This document shows, in pieces, positions 1 to 8,512 of a stretch of DNA of 38,684 bases (the stretch's first letter is position 1; each line of letters starts with the position of its first letter). This DNA comes from an uncultured Collinsella sp. (GTDB lineage: Bacteria; Actinomycetota; Coriobacteriia; Coriobacteriales; Coriobacteriaceae), in contig CALHDP010000128.1 in the NCBI GenBank assembly GCA_938023085.1, positions 1 to 38,684 on the forward strand, written 5' to 3'. The notes under the pieces are model-generated. The model was not told where the DNA came from, made no database searches, and saw nothing but the letters and a program-made list of their open reading frames with translations. The position numbers and the translations under genes were made by a program.

Positions 1-1
1 C

Positions 2-637
2 GACTACGTTGCAAGCGAGGCCCCCGATGATCTGCACAAGGGAATTGACCTTTCCGAGAGGCCAGACATCGGTCCGGGCGAGACCGTTGAGTACGTATAT
101 TTCTGGGCGCCCAAGACGGCGTACTACGGGCCCATCACTGTCGAGTTCGTAGACGCTTACGCCCCCGCTAAGAACCACGAGGCCATGCACTTTGACACCA
201 CGGGCTGCGAGACCAAGGAGTTCAAGGCGGCCGGCGGCGTGGCCGATTCTGGCGAGAAGGCAGATTTAACGGGCATCGACTGCGCGTCGTACAGCATCGA
301 GGCCGCCGATGGGTACACGCTGGATTCGTCCGACGAAGAGCGCGAAAAGGCAAACTTCTTCCACGACGAGACTGGAGGACGCCTGAACATCAGCATCTTC
401 CCGCGCTCGCCGGAGGAAGAGGTTGCAAGCCTAGAGCAGGTCTACGAAGGCAAGGAGACAACAACCGACCAGGTCGAGTACAACGGCATAGCGTGGCTGC
501 GCTTTACCGGTCCCGACAACGGCCATACGCTGTTTGCGACGGCTCCCGCAACGGGTGAAACCGTCCGCGTGTCGATCGGCTGGAAGATCGACTGGGATGC
601 TGCCGTGCCCATGATGGAGGCGCTGAAGCTCAAGTAG
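2..637 (+). CDS. 3' part of a hypothetical exported or surface protein (5' end outside window)
   Basis: The frame is open from base 2 to a TAG at 635-637, so the gene begins before the window; 211 residues are visible. The first ~55 visible residues (around GPGETVEYVYFWAP and YYGPITVEFVDAY) resemble the end of a beta-sandwich of the DUF5067 kind found in lipoproteins of Gram-positive gut bacteria. The rest is a separate acidic, beta-rich domain (YSIEAADGYTLDSS to VSIGWKID) that I do not recognise. No membrane segment or catalytic motif is visible. An ATG at 185 exists, but upstream coding in the same frame argues against it as the start. A strong terminator follows. The assignment as extracytoplasmic is inferred from composition and resemblance, since any signal peptide lies outside the window. 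Confidence 0.6.
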   Translation, partial: DYVASEAPDDLHKGIDLSERPDIGPGETVEYVYFWAPKTAYYGPITVEFVDAYAPAKNHEAMHFDTTGCETKEFKAAGGVADSGEKADLTGIDCASYSIEAADGYTLDSSDEEREKANFFHDETGGRLNISIFPRSPEEEVASLEQVYEGKETTTDQVEYNGIAWLRFTGPDNGHTLFATAPATGETVRVSIGWKIDWDAAVPMMEALKLK

Positions 638-667
638 CGGACTGCGATTCCCATGTCAGGCGACTCA

Positions 668-701
668 GGGCTGGCTTCGGGTACCCGAGGCCAGCCCTTT
701 T
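668..701 (+). terminator. Rho-independent terminator
   Basis: GGGCTGGC at 668-675 pairs with GCCAGCCC at 690-697, and the inner CGGGT/ACCCG continues the stem almost to the tip. A TTTT run follows at 698-701. It lies 31 bases behind the stop of the first gene and separates it from the convergent large surface-protein gene. Confidence 0.85.
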
Positions 702-748
702 GGCGTTCGATGAGTCGAGTCGGCGTCTCTCACAAAAGTAACTAGGAG

Positions 749-3700
749 CTAGCGAGGCCTATCCGAATTGACCTCATTGGCGGTGTCGTTTTCGAGCGCC
801 GTGCGGCGGGCGCTGTAGGCGACAAGGCCGGCACCAGCTGCGGCTAGTGCTGCAGCGGCTGCCATGAGGGGAGCGTTGACATCGCTCGTGCCCGCAAGCA
901 CGCCCGCTTTTCCGGAACGCTTGTTAGTGCCGTGATCCTTGCCGCTGCCAGAGCCACTGCCGCCACCGGAGCTGCTTCCGCCGGAGCCGCCGCCCTTGTC
1001 AGTACCGCCGCCACTCGAGTCGCCACCGCCGTCCGCCGTCATCGGTGCATCGTGAAGCCCCGTCGCATCCGCGCTGTCGCATACGCCGACCTGAACTTCT
1101 GAGCGCTCGCATACCGCGTCGGGCACATGAAGCTCGTGCAGTACGGCACCCAGCGCCGAGTTTGCGCCCGGTCGAATTTCCTCGAGCGTTACGGGATCGA
1201 GCGCCACCAGATTACGCGCCTTCGCATACAGCGTTACGCGTTTGCCCACTTCGTCGCTCCAACTCTCGGGGATGGCGAAGCTCATGCGGAACTGTGCCGT
1301 GCAACCCGGTGCCAGCACGGCGTTGCCGTTATCGGCTACCAGCGGGTGCGTGGCGAAGCGCTCGCCCAGTGCCTCGAGTGTGTACTTCACGTGTGCCATG
1401 TCGTTGGCCGATGCGTCCTCGGCAAGCTCCGGATCGTAGATCGATGCCATGCGTGCGTTCGCGCCGAATCCGATGGATGCGCTGGAGAACGGCTGGTTAG
1501 AGCCCTCTCGGTACAGGTCGATCGTACCGGCGGTCAGCAAGGTGTTGCCGTCGTTTCGCACCGTTACCGTAAACGACTCGCTTGCCGCCCCGGGCACCAC
1601 GGCGCCCAGGTTGGCTATCGCGCCCAGTGGTGTGGCACATGCCACCAAGGGCACTTCGATGCCGTGCAGTTCTGCCTTGCTCTGCTCGGCGCTCACGATG
1701 TGCGTGGCAAGCGCTGAGAGCATGCCGCCCGAGGTCAAAAACGTCGTTATCTGATCGATGGGGTGCTCCAACTCGCAGAGCACGAATGGCTCCGTGAACA
1801 GGCCGTCGATCAGGGCGCTGGCGAAGATGCGGAAATGCTTGCCCATTACCGCCACCGGGTTGCCTTCTTCGTCGTAAGTCTGTCCCACCTTGCCGTCGGT
1901 GTTCTCTACGTACATCACGCACCGGCCGTTGTTGCTCATGCTAAACGACGCCGGGCCGCAGCCAACTGCGCCCACGGGTGCCGCTGCAAATGCCGATGCG
2001 CCTCGCGTCCAGGTAACGTGCCGCAGCTGCTCGTTGACGGTGGCCAAAAAGCCCGTGTGCTGCGGCCACGGTACCACGCGCGGCACCGAGGGGTCCGGCG
2101 ACATGACGCCCCAACCCGCGATGGACTGACCGATCACGGCGTACGATGCACAGCCACAACCGCCTGCAGTCTCGTATGCAACGGGCACCACCATTTTGCC
2201 GTTGATATTCTCGGGCGCGCCCAGCTCGATGCTCGACGGTGCCTGCGGAAAGCGGAGAACCTGACGGAACGTGAGGCTGTCGCCCAAATCATCCGACCAC
2301 AGGGTAAAGCACTCGAGCGCGACTTCTGCCTCGCTGCCGAGCGCCTTCTCGGCGGTGGCTCCGCGACGGTGGAGATAGGCGCCCGACAGACGTCCGTCGA
2401 CAAGCGTCTTGCCTACTGTGATACGCGGACATTGCAGGCAATGGTAGCCGTCCTCCTGCAGGCGGCCGCGCGAGATACTGCGCCACGACGTGTGCGATAT
2501 CACGCGAACTTCGCTATTACGTATGCGCAGGCGCACAACGGACAGTATGCCGGATGTGCTCGCCGTGTCGAAAAGGGTGTTGTCGCCAGCGGGACGTTCG
2601 CCCGAGACGAGCAGCACGTAAGCGTCCGTGTGCTCCGCGCCATCGGTGTATTCCACCATGTCGAAGTCGTAATCGAACGTGTCATTGCGCTCCACGTCGC
2701 CCTCGCCAAAGCCCAGGGGGAAGTCGATCGGCATGGGCGCGGACCACGCTCCGTTTGCCTTCGTGTGTACCACTAGGCGCGAGCGGCCATCCTCGCCGTA
2801 GCGCACCGAAGCGATACGGAACAGGCATTCCACGCCGGCGATCTCCGCAAACTTCATGTGGGCTTCGCTGAGCACGCCAGTAAACAGCACGTTGTCGCCC
2901 GAGGGCTTTATGCCGCCGCGCTCGTCCTCCGACACGCCGGCAGAATTGGCGTTCGGGTCCGCAACGGCGTTCGTCGCCTGGCCGATGTAGGTGTACTTAT
3001 ACATCGGCGCGGCGTTTTCGCCATTCTCCATCAGAGCGTGGACGAAATGCTCGACCTGTCCCGTGTCAGCGCTCTCTGCATCCGTTTCGAGGTCGATACG
3101 CGTGACCGCTTGCTCCCAATCGCGCACGACCGGCGCGACGTTTAAGGCGGTGGCTGCAACTTCGGCGCATGCGAGCAGCTCGGCATTGGTGACGATGGTG
3201 GCCGACGCGATAAACTGCGGCACGCCGCCCGACTCGGCATTGCCGGTCGCGCCAAAGCAGGCATCCAGCGTATAAGGCGTATCTCCATCCAAGGCCAGCT
3301 CTGAGCGCTGGAGCACATACTGGTCGCCGTTGTTGACCGACATGTTCCATGAATCGGCGAGTGTGGGCCACGACCCCGACCAGGCCTTGGTGGTCCACTT
3401 GAACATGATGAACTGGAGTATCACGTCGACGTCGACGTCTGCGCCCACGCGCAGTCGCGGAAGCGGGTGGCCGTCTGCCTTCTCGTAGCCGATGAACACC
3501 GTGAGGGACGCGGCACCGCGCACGGCAGAGGAAGCGACGCCTGCAACGCCGGCTCCAAAGGTGACGGCAAGCCCAATCTGGATGGTGAATGATCCCGACG
3601 TATTGGAATAGTCGAGCGAAATGTTTTTGAAGAACGCCGCACCGCTGCCGTGCGTGTGGGCGCCTACCGCGAGCGCCAGCTTTGCCAACACCCAAGGATT

Positions 3701-5134
3701 GACGTTTAGGAAAAACGGCACCGGGCCCAAGGTAAACTGTTCGGTCCAGTTGAGGTCGGTTTTTACTTGGAAGAGGGCCTTAATATTGCCGAACGCCGGA
3801 TCGTTGTTATCGCCCCAAGTTTTGCCTACCCAGTCGTAGGCAAGCGATCCGTACACCTGTGTTGCGATATCCATCGTGAACAGCGGCGTGCAATGGTGAC
3901 GAAGGAGCTTGGTGTTTCTTGGATCGGTGCCCGAGCCGGCGCTCATGCTCTTGTATTGGTTCCACTTCCCCTCCATCTCGTCGAGGTAGCGGTTTGCCTG
4001 CTTGGCGCCCGATTCGCGCGGCGACTTCTTCCAGTACTCCGGATCAGGGTTGCCCGAATCGTTTATGTAGCTGGCCGGTTTGTATCCTCCGCCAAGCAAC
4101 ACGTACCCGGCAAACGAGAAATCGAAGAGGATCGGAAACGTGGGCATCCAGCAGGTGAACTTGTTACCGCCGATGCCGGGAAACGCCGCGGGGAAATCGA
4201 ACGGAGTGATCTCTTGATCCATGGTGGTGGGGATGATGGTGGTCGAGCCCGATTCAGCCTTGGAAGCCGGTGCGGTGGCAACGGCCATGGGGGAGGAGAG
4301 CGTGTAGGTTTTGCCCTGATAGTCGAGCACAAAGTGCAGTTTGCATCCTTCTTCCAGAATGCCCGACGCCGCATCGAGGAACTTGTCTTCGAGCGTGAAC
4401 GTCGCCAGATTATCCGCACCCGTTGCGCTGGCCTTGACCTGGCCAATCTGCGTGACGGTTTCGGGTGAGCTGCCCACGGCGGGCATTACCTTATTGATGT
4501 GCAGCGTTGCCTGCCCGCCCTGCGGCAGGTGGGCCTGTACGGCAAAGGTATGCGTATCGGGCTGCGCATTTGCTGCATCGTCTTTGGGCATCGCCATGAA
4601 CGTGGCGTCGGCGTACTGGATGTCCCACTCGTCGAACGTAAGCTGGCGAAAGTACGGCTCCCCGTCGGAGAGCGGACGCGTGGGCGCGGTAATGGCGGTG
4701 CCGCCCTGGATGCGCGCGAGGGGGATCTCGACATCGCGGTAGCCCGGCATGCTGATGGAGATGCCGCCGTTGAAGTCGTACGCGTCAAGGAGCGTCGCCT
4801 CGTCCACGTAGCCTTCCGAAAGCGGGGCAATCTCAAAGATCGCCGTACCTTCGTCATCGGTGGTGGCGGTGAGCTGTTTGCCCGCGGCATAGCGCGACGT
4901 CAGCGTGACCTGGGCGCCTGCGATGGGGTTCATCTTGTTGGCGACATCGACCACCACCACGCCGAACATGGTGCGCGAGAGCACGAGCACCTTGAAGGGG
5001 TCTTCTTCGTCGGCAAACGCTTCGGTGGGCGTGAACGGCAGTATGAAGGCGTTTGAGGTACCCGGCACGCGCGGCAACATAATGCTCGCCAGCGAGGACG
5101 CTCCGGCAACAAGTAGCGAACGGCGATCAAGCAT
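749..5134 (-). CDS. Very large Tat-type exported surface protein with C-terminal wall or membrane anchor
   Basis: 1461 residues from ATG 5134, preceded by GGGATGGGAG; an upstream in-frame start at 5230 would bury the signal sequence. The N-terminus reads MLDRRSLLVAGASSLA, a twin-arginine-like signal, with a likely cut after AFA (residue 41, before DEED). Residues ~50-145 look like a carboxypeptidase-regulatory-type beta-sandwich (INPIAGAQVTL-like, then TDDEGTAIFEI). A long beta-rich middle with several aromatic patches follows. Near residues 1150-1330 a CARDB/Ig-like repeat is suggested by ESFTVTVRNDGNTLLTAGT. The C-terminus has a Gly/Ser-rich spacer, a basic KRSGKAG patch, LAGTSD, an Ala-rich hydrophobic segment and SARR. 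This order is like a sortase signal, but LAGTSD is not canonical LPxTG. No enzyme motif was recognised; adhesion or substrate binding is only inferred. The LuxR-type gene lies 156 bp upstream on the same strand. Confidence 0.8.
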   Translation of the reverse strand: MLDRRSLLVAGASSLASIMLPRVPGTSNAFILPFTPTEAFADEEDPFKVLVLSRTMFGVVVVDVANKMNPIAGAQVTLTSRYAAGKQLTATTDDEGTAIFEIAPLSEGYVDEATLLDAYDFNGGISISMPGYRDVEIPLARIQGGTAITAPTRPLSDGEPYFRQLTFDEWDIQYADATFMAMPKDDAANAQPDTHTFAVQAHLPQGGQATLHINKVMPAVGSSPETVTQIGQVKASATGADNLATFTLEDKFLDAASGILEEGCKLHFVLDYQGKTYTLSSPMAVATAPASKAESGSTTIIPTTMDQEITPFDFPAAFPGIGGNKFTCWMPTFPILFDFSFAGYVLLGGGYKPASYINDSGNPDPEYWKKSPRESGAKQANRYLDEMEGKWNQYKSMSAGSGTDPRNTKLLRHHCTPLFTMDIATQVYGSLAYDWVGKTWGDNNDPAFGNIKALFQVKTDLNWTEQFTLGPVPFFLNVNPWVLAKLALAVGAHTHGSGAAFFKNISLDYSNTSGSFTIQIGLAVTFGAGVAGVASSAVRGAASLTVFIGYEKADGHPLPRLRVGADVDVDVILQFIMFKWTTKAWSGSWPTLADSWNMSVNNGDQYVLQRSELALDGDTPYTLDACFGATGNAESGGVPQFIASATIVTNAELLACAEVAATALNVAPVVRDWEQAVTRIDLETDAESADTGQVEHFVHALMENGENAAPMYKYTYIGQATNAVADPNANSAGVSEDERGGIKPSGDNVLFTGVLSEAHMKFAEIAGVECLFRIASVRYGEDGRSRLVVHTKANGAWSAPMPIDFPLGFGEGDVERNDTFDYDFDMVEYTDGAEHTDAYVLLVSGERPAGDNTLFDTASTSGILSVVRLRIRNSEVRVISHTSWRSISRGRLQEDGYHCLQCPRITVGKTLVDGRLSGAYLHRRGATAEKALGSEAEVALECFTLWSDDLGDSLTFRQVLRFPQAPSSIELGAPENINGKMVVPVAYETAGGCGCASYAVIGQSIAGWGVMSPDPSVPRVVPWPQHTGFLATVNEQLRHVTWTRGASAFAAAPVGAVGCGPASFSMSNNGRCVMYVENTDGKVGQTYDEEGNPVAVMGKHFRIFASALIDGLFTEPFVLCELEHPIDQITTFLTSGGMLSALATHIVSAEQSKAELHGIEVPLVACATPLGAIANLGAVVPGAASESFTVTVRNDGNTLLTAGTIDLYREGSNQPFSSASIGFGANARMASIYDPELAEDASANDMAHVKYTLEALGERFATHPLVADNGNAVLAPGCTAQFRMSFAIPESWSDEVGKRVTLYAKARNLVALDPVTLEEIRPGANSALGAVLHELHVPDAVCERSEVQVGVCDSADATGLHDAPMTADGGGDSSGGGTDKGGGSGGSSSGGGSGSGSGKDHGTNKRSGKAGVLAGTSDVNAPLMAAAAALAAAGAGLVAYSARRTALENDTANEVNSDRPR

Positions 5135-5290
5135 CTTTGGCTCCCATCCCGCAGGTATCGGTGGAAATAATCCAATTTTGCGAGAAGTCGCCCCGTGGCG
5201 GTAGTGCCGTTCAAGGGTCAAAATGTCCAAATTGATTGAGCGAAGCGCCGTGGTTCCGGAACGCGTTCGATGCGCTTGGCAGCCCGGTCG

Positions 5291-6295
5291 CTAACGCAAC
5301 ATATGCGCGACCAGCTCGGCGCGAGTTCCGATACCAAGCTTGGCATACACTCCTGATAGGCGGTTTTTGACGGTGCCCGGCGATACTCCCATATGGCGTG
5401 CGATTTCGGCGTTGGTCCATCCGCGGCAGGCGAGCATGGCCATGGTGAACTCTGTGGTCGTTAGATCGTCGGCCACGTCCTCGCCCGAATCGGGGTTGTG
5501 GATGCGCCGCCAGCCGTAGCTGAAGCGGTACGTGATCTCGATGATACGAGCGAAATCGTCGGGGTATTGCGATTTTAAACATGCCTCGATGAGTCCCTGC
5601 AAAAGGCCGTGGTGCTCGCCAATGAGCTCGATAAAGCCGTCGGGGCGCGCAATGTTCCAAGCAGTTTCGAAATGCGCCTTTGCGGCGTCGATGTCCTTGA
5701 GGCTCATGCATGCCATGGAAGCTGCCAGGTGCAGGAACAGTTCCGAGATCGGATAGCTCCCCTGTTTCATGATCAGGGCGTTTTCCGCCATGCCCAGACT
5801 GCGGCCGTATTCGCCGTGCAGATACAAGGCGTGCGCCATCACGTAGCTGGCGAACAGGCGCAGGCCTTCGGGCAGATGCGCCGCAAGTGGATAAAACTCT
5901 TCGGCGGAATGCGGGGAAGGCAAGTGCAGCAGGACGCTCGCGGCCGAGGCGAACAGGATATGCGTGGCGTGGATGGCGGGCGATTCCTCGTCGGCCGGCG
6001 TATCGAGGATGCCAGCAAGGCACCGGCGGGCGTCGGCGATACGGTTGAGCGACAGGCTGGCGTATCCGCAGATAAAGCATGCGGAATAGCGCAGCGCGGG
6101 ATCGGTGGCGTCAAGATAGGGGCGCGCCGTCTTGGCAGCGAGGGTGGCCTGTCCGCGAAAGTACAGCGCTTCTGCCGTGGCAATGGCGCGCGAATCGGGG
6201 TCGGAAATGCCTGCAACCGCAGCGTCAATCTGTCCCGGCACAAAGGCGGTGCACATCAACGGCATGGGAACGCATGGGTAGCCATCGCAGTCCAT
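5291..6295 (-). CDS. LuxR-type transcriptional regulator with helical repeat N-terminus
   Basis: 334 residues from ATG 6295, chosen because GGGAGATGGAAG precedes it; a longer frame to 6451 starts with low-complexity, non-coding-looking residues. The last ~60 residues form a LuxR/GerE helix-turn-helix: LTTTEFTMAMLACRGWTNAEIARHMGVSPGTVKNRLSGVYAKLGI (shown here in parts: TNAEIARHMGVS is the turn, GTVKNRLSGVYAKLGI the recognition helix). The ~260 preceding residues are Ala/Leu-rich helices that resemble TPR or MalT-type repeats. There is no receiver domain and no P-loop. It lies directly upstream of the large exported protein on the same strand, so it likely controls that gene, its own promoter, or both. 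The ligand is unknown. Confidence 0.85.
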   Translation of the reverse strand: MDCDGYPCVPMPLMCTAFVPGQIDAAVAGISDPDSRAIATAEALYFRGQATLAAKTARPYLDATDPALRYSACFICGYASLSLNRIADARRCLAGILDTPADEESPAIHATHILFASAASVLLHLPSPHSAEEFYPLAAHLPEGLRLFASYVMAHALYLHGEYGRSLGMAENALIMKQGSYPISELFLHLAASMACMSLKDIDAAKAHFETAWNIARPDGFIELIGEHHGLLQGLIEACLKSQYPDDFARIIEITYRFSYGWRRIHNPDSGEDVADDLTTTEFTMAMLACRGWTNAEIARHMGVSPGTVKNRLSGVYAKLGIGTRAELVAHMLR

Positions 6296-6569
6296 CTTCC
6301 ATCTCCCAACGGCTGGCAACAATAGCAGCAATTGTACTCCTGTTGCTCGGGACTGGAATTTGTGGGTATCGCCGACGATTATGCCGAACGTATAAAGGAA
6401 GACTAGCGGCTCTCTTGAACCCGAGGTCGAAGGGGGCGTTGTACAAGGCATATGGGGCCGAGTGGAAGTAGATCAAAAGAGCGTTACTTGACGTTTCATG
6501 CATAATGCCAACCGCCCCGCGACATCACGTTCGCAGCGCGCAGGGGCCGGAGAATCTTCGCGATGAGAG
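6296..6569. other. Intergenic region between divergent LuxR-type and PadR genes
   Basis: This forms most of the 340-bp gap. On the minus strand there are AT-rich patches (TATACG and CATAAT near 6375-6395) that could be the -10 region for the LuxR-type gene, but no clear -35 partner. Several short frames cross it and none has a convincing ribosome binding site. I see no RNA gene or repeat. Confidence 0.4.
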
Positions 6570-6618
6570 TTGACGTCTAATACCTTGCATCGTATAGTGT
6601 GTATAGCATAGTATATGA
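6570..6618 (+). promoter_or_regulatory. Promoter and phased operator repeats of the PadR operon
   Basis: TTGACG at 6570-6575 and TATAGT at 6593-6598 are separated by exactly 17 bases, a near-ideal vegetative promoter. Starting inside the -10 box are three similar heptamers, GTATAGT (6592), GTATAGC (6601) and GTATATG (6611), spaced 9 and 10 bases, about one helical turn. This fits a PadR-type dimer array that would block the promoter, meaning autoregulation. The promoter match is seen directly; the operator role is inferred. Confidence 0.6.
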
Positions 6619-6635
6619 CGAGAGGAGGTGTGCGG

Positions 6636-6956
6636 ATGGAGGCCCAGATGAAGCGCGGCTTCCTGGAGGCCTGCGTGCTCGCGGCCGTCTCCGGCGAGGA
6701 GTCCTACGGCTACCAGATCGTGAAGGACGTGCCGGCGAGCATGGGGCTCACGGAGTCGACGCTCTACCCGCTGCTCAAGCGCCTGGAGAAGGCCGGGTGC
6801 ATCACGGCGCGCTCTGCCGAGCACAACGGGCGGCTGCGCCGGTACTACCGCATCACGGACGATGGGCGTGCGCGCATCGAGGAGTTCCTGGCCGAGTGGC
6901 CGTCCGTACGGGAGATTTACGCATACGTTAAGGGGGCGCACCATGACGCGCGATGA
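6636..6956 (+). CDS. PadR-family transcriptional regulator
   Basis: 106 residues. The start at 6636 is set by AGAGGAGGTG six bases upstream; a further ATG at 6615 has no such site. The protein is a single PadR winged helix: MKRGFLEACVLAAVSGEESYGYQIVKD at the front (YGYQI is the family signature), TESTLYPLLKRLEKAG as the recognition helix, and a basic wing NGRLRRYYRIT. The C-terminal helix is short, typical of the small PadR subfamily. The next gene starts inside its last codons (14-bp overlap), and PadR plus HAAS/DUF1700 is a classic pair, with PadR repressing the operon until a signal releases it. Confidence 0.92.
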   Translation: MEAQMKRGFLEACVLAAVSGEESYGYQIVKDVPASMGLTESTLYPLLKRLEKAGCITARSAEHNGRLRRYYRITDDGRARIEEFLAEWPSVREIYAYVKGAHHDAR

Positions 6957-7566
6957 GTTTCTGGGCCGGTTGGGCGAGCTGCTTGCCCGCCTGCCGGCCG
7001 AGCAGGTGGAGGAGACCAAGGCGTTCTATGCGGAGGCCATCGCCGACCGCATGGAGGACGGTATGAGCGAGGAGGAGGCCGTGGCCGCCATGGGCGCCCC
7101 CGGCGAGGTTGCCGAGGCCACGCTCGACGACCTGCCCGCCGTGCCGCGCGCGATCGCGAGGACGCGCCGGCGCAGCACCGCGCTGCTGTGGGTGCTGACC
7201 ATCGTGGGTTCCCCGGTGTGGGTGCCGCTGCTCGCCGCCTTCGCCGCCGTGGCCGTCACGGTCTATATCTGCATCTGGGTGCTGGCGCTCTGCGTGTGGA
7301 TCGTCGCGGCGGCACTCGGGGGCGTGGGCGTAGTTGAGCTCCTGCTTGCCGTAAGCGGCGTCACCATCGGCCACTTCCCGTACGCCCTCGCCTCGGCGGG
7401 CGTGGGGCTCGGCCTCGTCGGCGTGGCGCTCTTCGTTGGTGCTGGCGCTTGGGCCGCCTCAAAACAAATTGCGCGCCTCTCGGCGCTCTGGGCGAGGAAG
7501 GCCGCCTCGCCCTTCTGGAAGGGTAAGGGCGAGAAGGGCGGCGCTGCCGCGCATCTCGCGGCGTAG
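6943..7566 (+). CDS. HAAS/DUF1700-family membrane protein, PadR partner
   Basis: 207 residues, ATG 6943 behind AAGGGGGCG. Residues 1-70 form the helical HAAS domain: MTRDEFLGRLGELLARLP, EETKAFYAEAIADRMEDGMSEEEAV and AAMGAPGEVA are the usual family landmarks. After a basic RTRRR stretch come about four hydrophobic segments (about 80-190), then a basic cytoplasmic tail ending KGKGEKGG. In the family this domain couples membrane status to the neighbouring PadR regulator, but the signal is unknown. It is translationally coupled to padR and is followed after 15 bases by a small membrane protein. Confidence 0.85.
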   Translation: MTRDEFLGRLGELLARLPAEQVEETKAFYAEAIADRMEDGMSEEEAVAAMGAPGEVAEATLDDLPAVPRAIARTRRRSTALLWVLTIVGSPVWVPLLAAFAAVAVTVYICIWVLALCVWIVAAALGGVGVVELLLAVSGVTIGHFPYALASAGVGLGLVGVALFVGAGAWAASKQIARLSALWARKAASPFWKGKGEKGGAAAHLAA

Positions 7567-7581
7567 AAAGGAGTGAGTACC

Positions 7582-7863
7582 ATGACCAGCGCGAAGAAGA
7601 TCTACCTCGCCGTGGCGGGCGGGCTCGTTGCCGCGGGTGTTGTCCTCGCGGGCATTGGCTTTATCGCTTCGGGTTTCGACCCGGCCGTGTTCACAACCCA
7701 AATCGACACGCGCGACAGCACCATCGTGCTCGGCGGCGTCGAGGTGGACGACCCGACGGGCCTCCCCCTCATCGAGCAGCTCGCCGGAATCGGCGAGGTC
7801 GACACCTCCGGCATCACCGCGTCCGAGTCCCCTGCTGCCCCGGAGGCGCCCACCGCTCCCTAA
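7582..7863 (+). CDS. Short single-span membrane protein, possibly the N-terminus of a DUF4097-type protein
   Basis: 93 residues from ATG 7582, with AAAGGAG at 7567-7573. There is one N-terminal membrane segment (IYLAVAGGLVAAGVVLAGIGFIASGF) followed by an extracytoplasmic tail with FDPAVFTTQIDTRDSTIVLGGVEVDDPTGLPLIEQLA. That pattern resembles the start of the DUF4097 beta-repeat proteins that often follow PadR and DUF1700 genes, but the beta-repeat body is absent; the protein ends in a Pro/Ala-rich tail. It may be a natural short form or a truncated gene. The frame closes cleanly, so I leave it as a CDS. Confidence 0.6.
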   Translation: MTSAKKIYLAVAGGLVAAGVVLAGIGFIASGFDPAVFTTQIDTRDSTIVLGGVEVDDPTGLPLIEQLAGIGEVDTSGITASESPAAPEAPTAP

Positions 7864-8025
7864 GCATAGCGTGCCCGGACGCCCCGTCCGTCGGGCTGTG
7901 CAAGCCTGTGGAACCCGGACCTCAACCCCAACCCAACCGGCCTCGAGCCTGCGTCGATTCGCTCCCCGTCCCGCGCGGGGGCCCATGACGCATACCCAAA
8001 ATCCATCCGAGGAGAAAGGAACGCA

Positions 8026-8343
8026 ATGACGACAGCCATGCCCCTCCGCCTTCACGGGGTCACGAAGGCGTACCGCGGGAGGACCGTCCTCGGCCCCATC
8101 GACCTCGCCCTCGAGGCGGGGCGCGTCTACGGGCTCATCGGCGAAAACGGCGCCGGGAAGTCAACGCTCATCTGTATCGTCACTGGCACCGCCAGCCCCA
8201 GCTCGGGCTCGGTTGAGCTGTTCGGCGAGCGCGGCGGGCGCGGGCTTGCCGCCGCCCGGAGGCGTATGGGCTACATGCCCGACGCGAGCTCGGCCTACCC
8301 GGGGCTCTCTGCGCGGGAGAATGGATTTGCAACGGTTGCTTAA
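8026..8343 (+). pseudogene. ABC transporter ATP-binding gene, truncated after the Walker A region
   Basis: ATG 8026 follows GAGGAGAAAGG. The frame encodes a normal ATPase N-terminus: LRLHGVTKAYRGRTVLGPIDL, Walker A GENGAGKST at about residues 42-50, and MGYMPDASSAYPGLSAREN, which leads into the helical domain. Homology stops at SAREN (about base 8321), and the frame ends after seven unrelated codons. Q-loop downstream parts, signature, Walker B and H-loop are all missing, and no permease follows. The break coincides with the end of an IS3-type remnant on the other strand. It cannot hydrolyse ATP, so the PadR operon has probably lost its transporter. Confidence 0.85.
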
Positions 8344-8400
8344 ACATTTTTTACAGGGACAGCCCTGCGTTCCTGAACTCAACTGGGCTCATGTAGACCA
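8322..8400 (-). mobile_element. Remnant of an IS3-family element (transposase C-terminus and end)
   Basis: Read on the minus strand, the frame ending in TAA at 8351-8353 gives LVYMSPVEFRNAGLSL. MSPVEFR close to the end of the protein is the typical finish of IS3/IS150-type OrfB transposases. Some 30 bases of AT-rich DNA lie between this stop and the point where ABC homology ends (TGGATTTGC from 8322), the right size for an element terminus. Nothing upstream of LVYMSPVEFR belongs to a transposase, so only about 80 bp of the element survive. Family assignment rests on 16 residues. Confidence 0.65.
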
Positions 8401-8492
8401 GTGTCGAAGGGGCAGTCGCCCCAGTCCGCGTACCAGACCTGTGTGCCGCCGAGGGAATACTTCCTCCAGTAGGGCCAGTGCGGGACGTCCAT
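8379..8492 (-). pseudogene. 5' fragment of an unknown gene, cut by the IS remnant
   Basis: ATG 8492 has a strong site (GGAAAGGAAGAGAGG) and lies 20 bp behind the PH-domain gene. It encodes MDVPHWPYWRKYSLGG and QVWYADWGDCPFDTG, then runs out of frame into the transposase tail (GLHEPS, stop). Rich in Trp and Tyr, it looks like the first ~31 residues of a longer soluble protein. I do not recognise the family. A functional 37-residue peptide is possible but less likely. Confidence 0.5.
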
Positions 8493-8512
8493 CCTCTCTT
8501 CCTTTCGGGGCG

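Noticed and set aside
6295..6451. N-terminal extension of the LuxR-type protein
   Set aside because: Residues are low-complexity and lack a ribosome binding site, whereas ATG 6295 has a good one.
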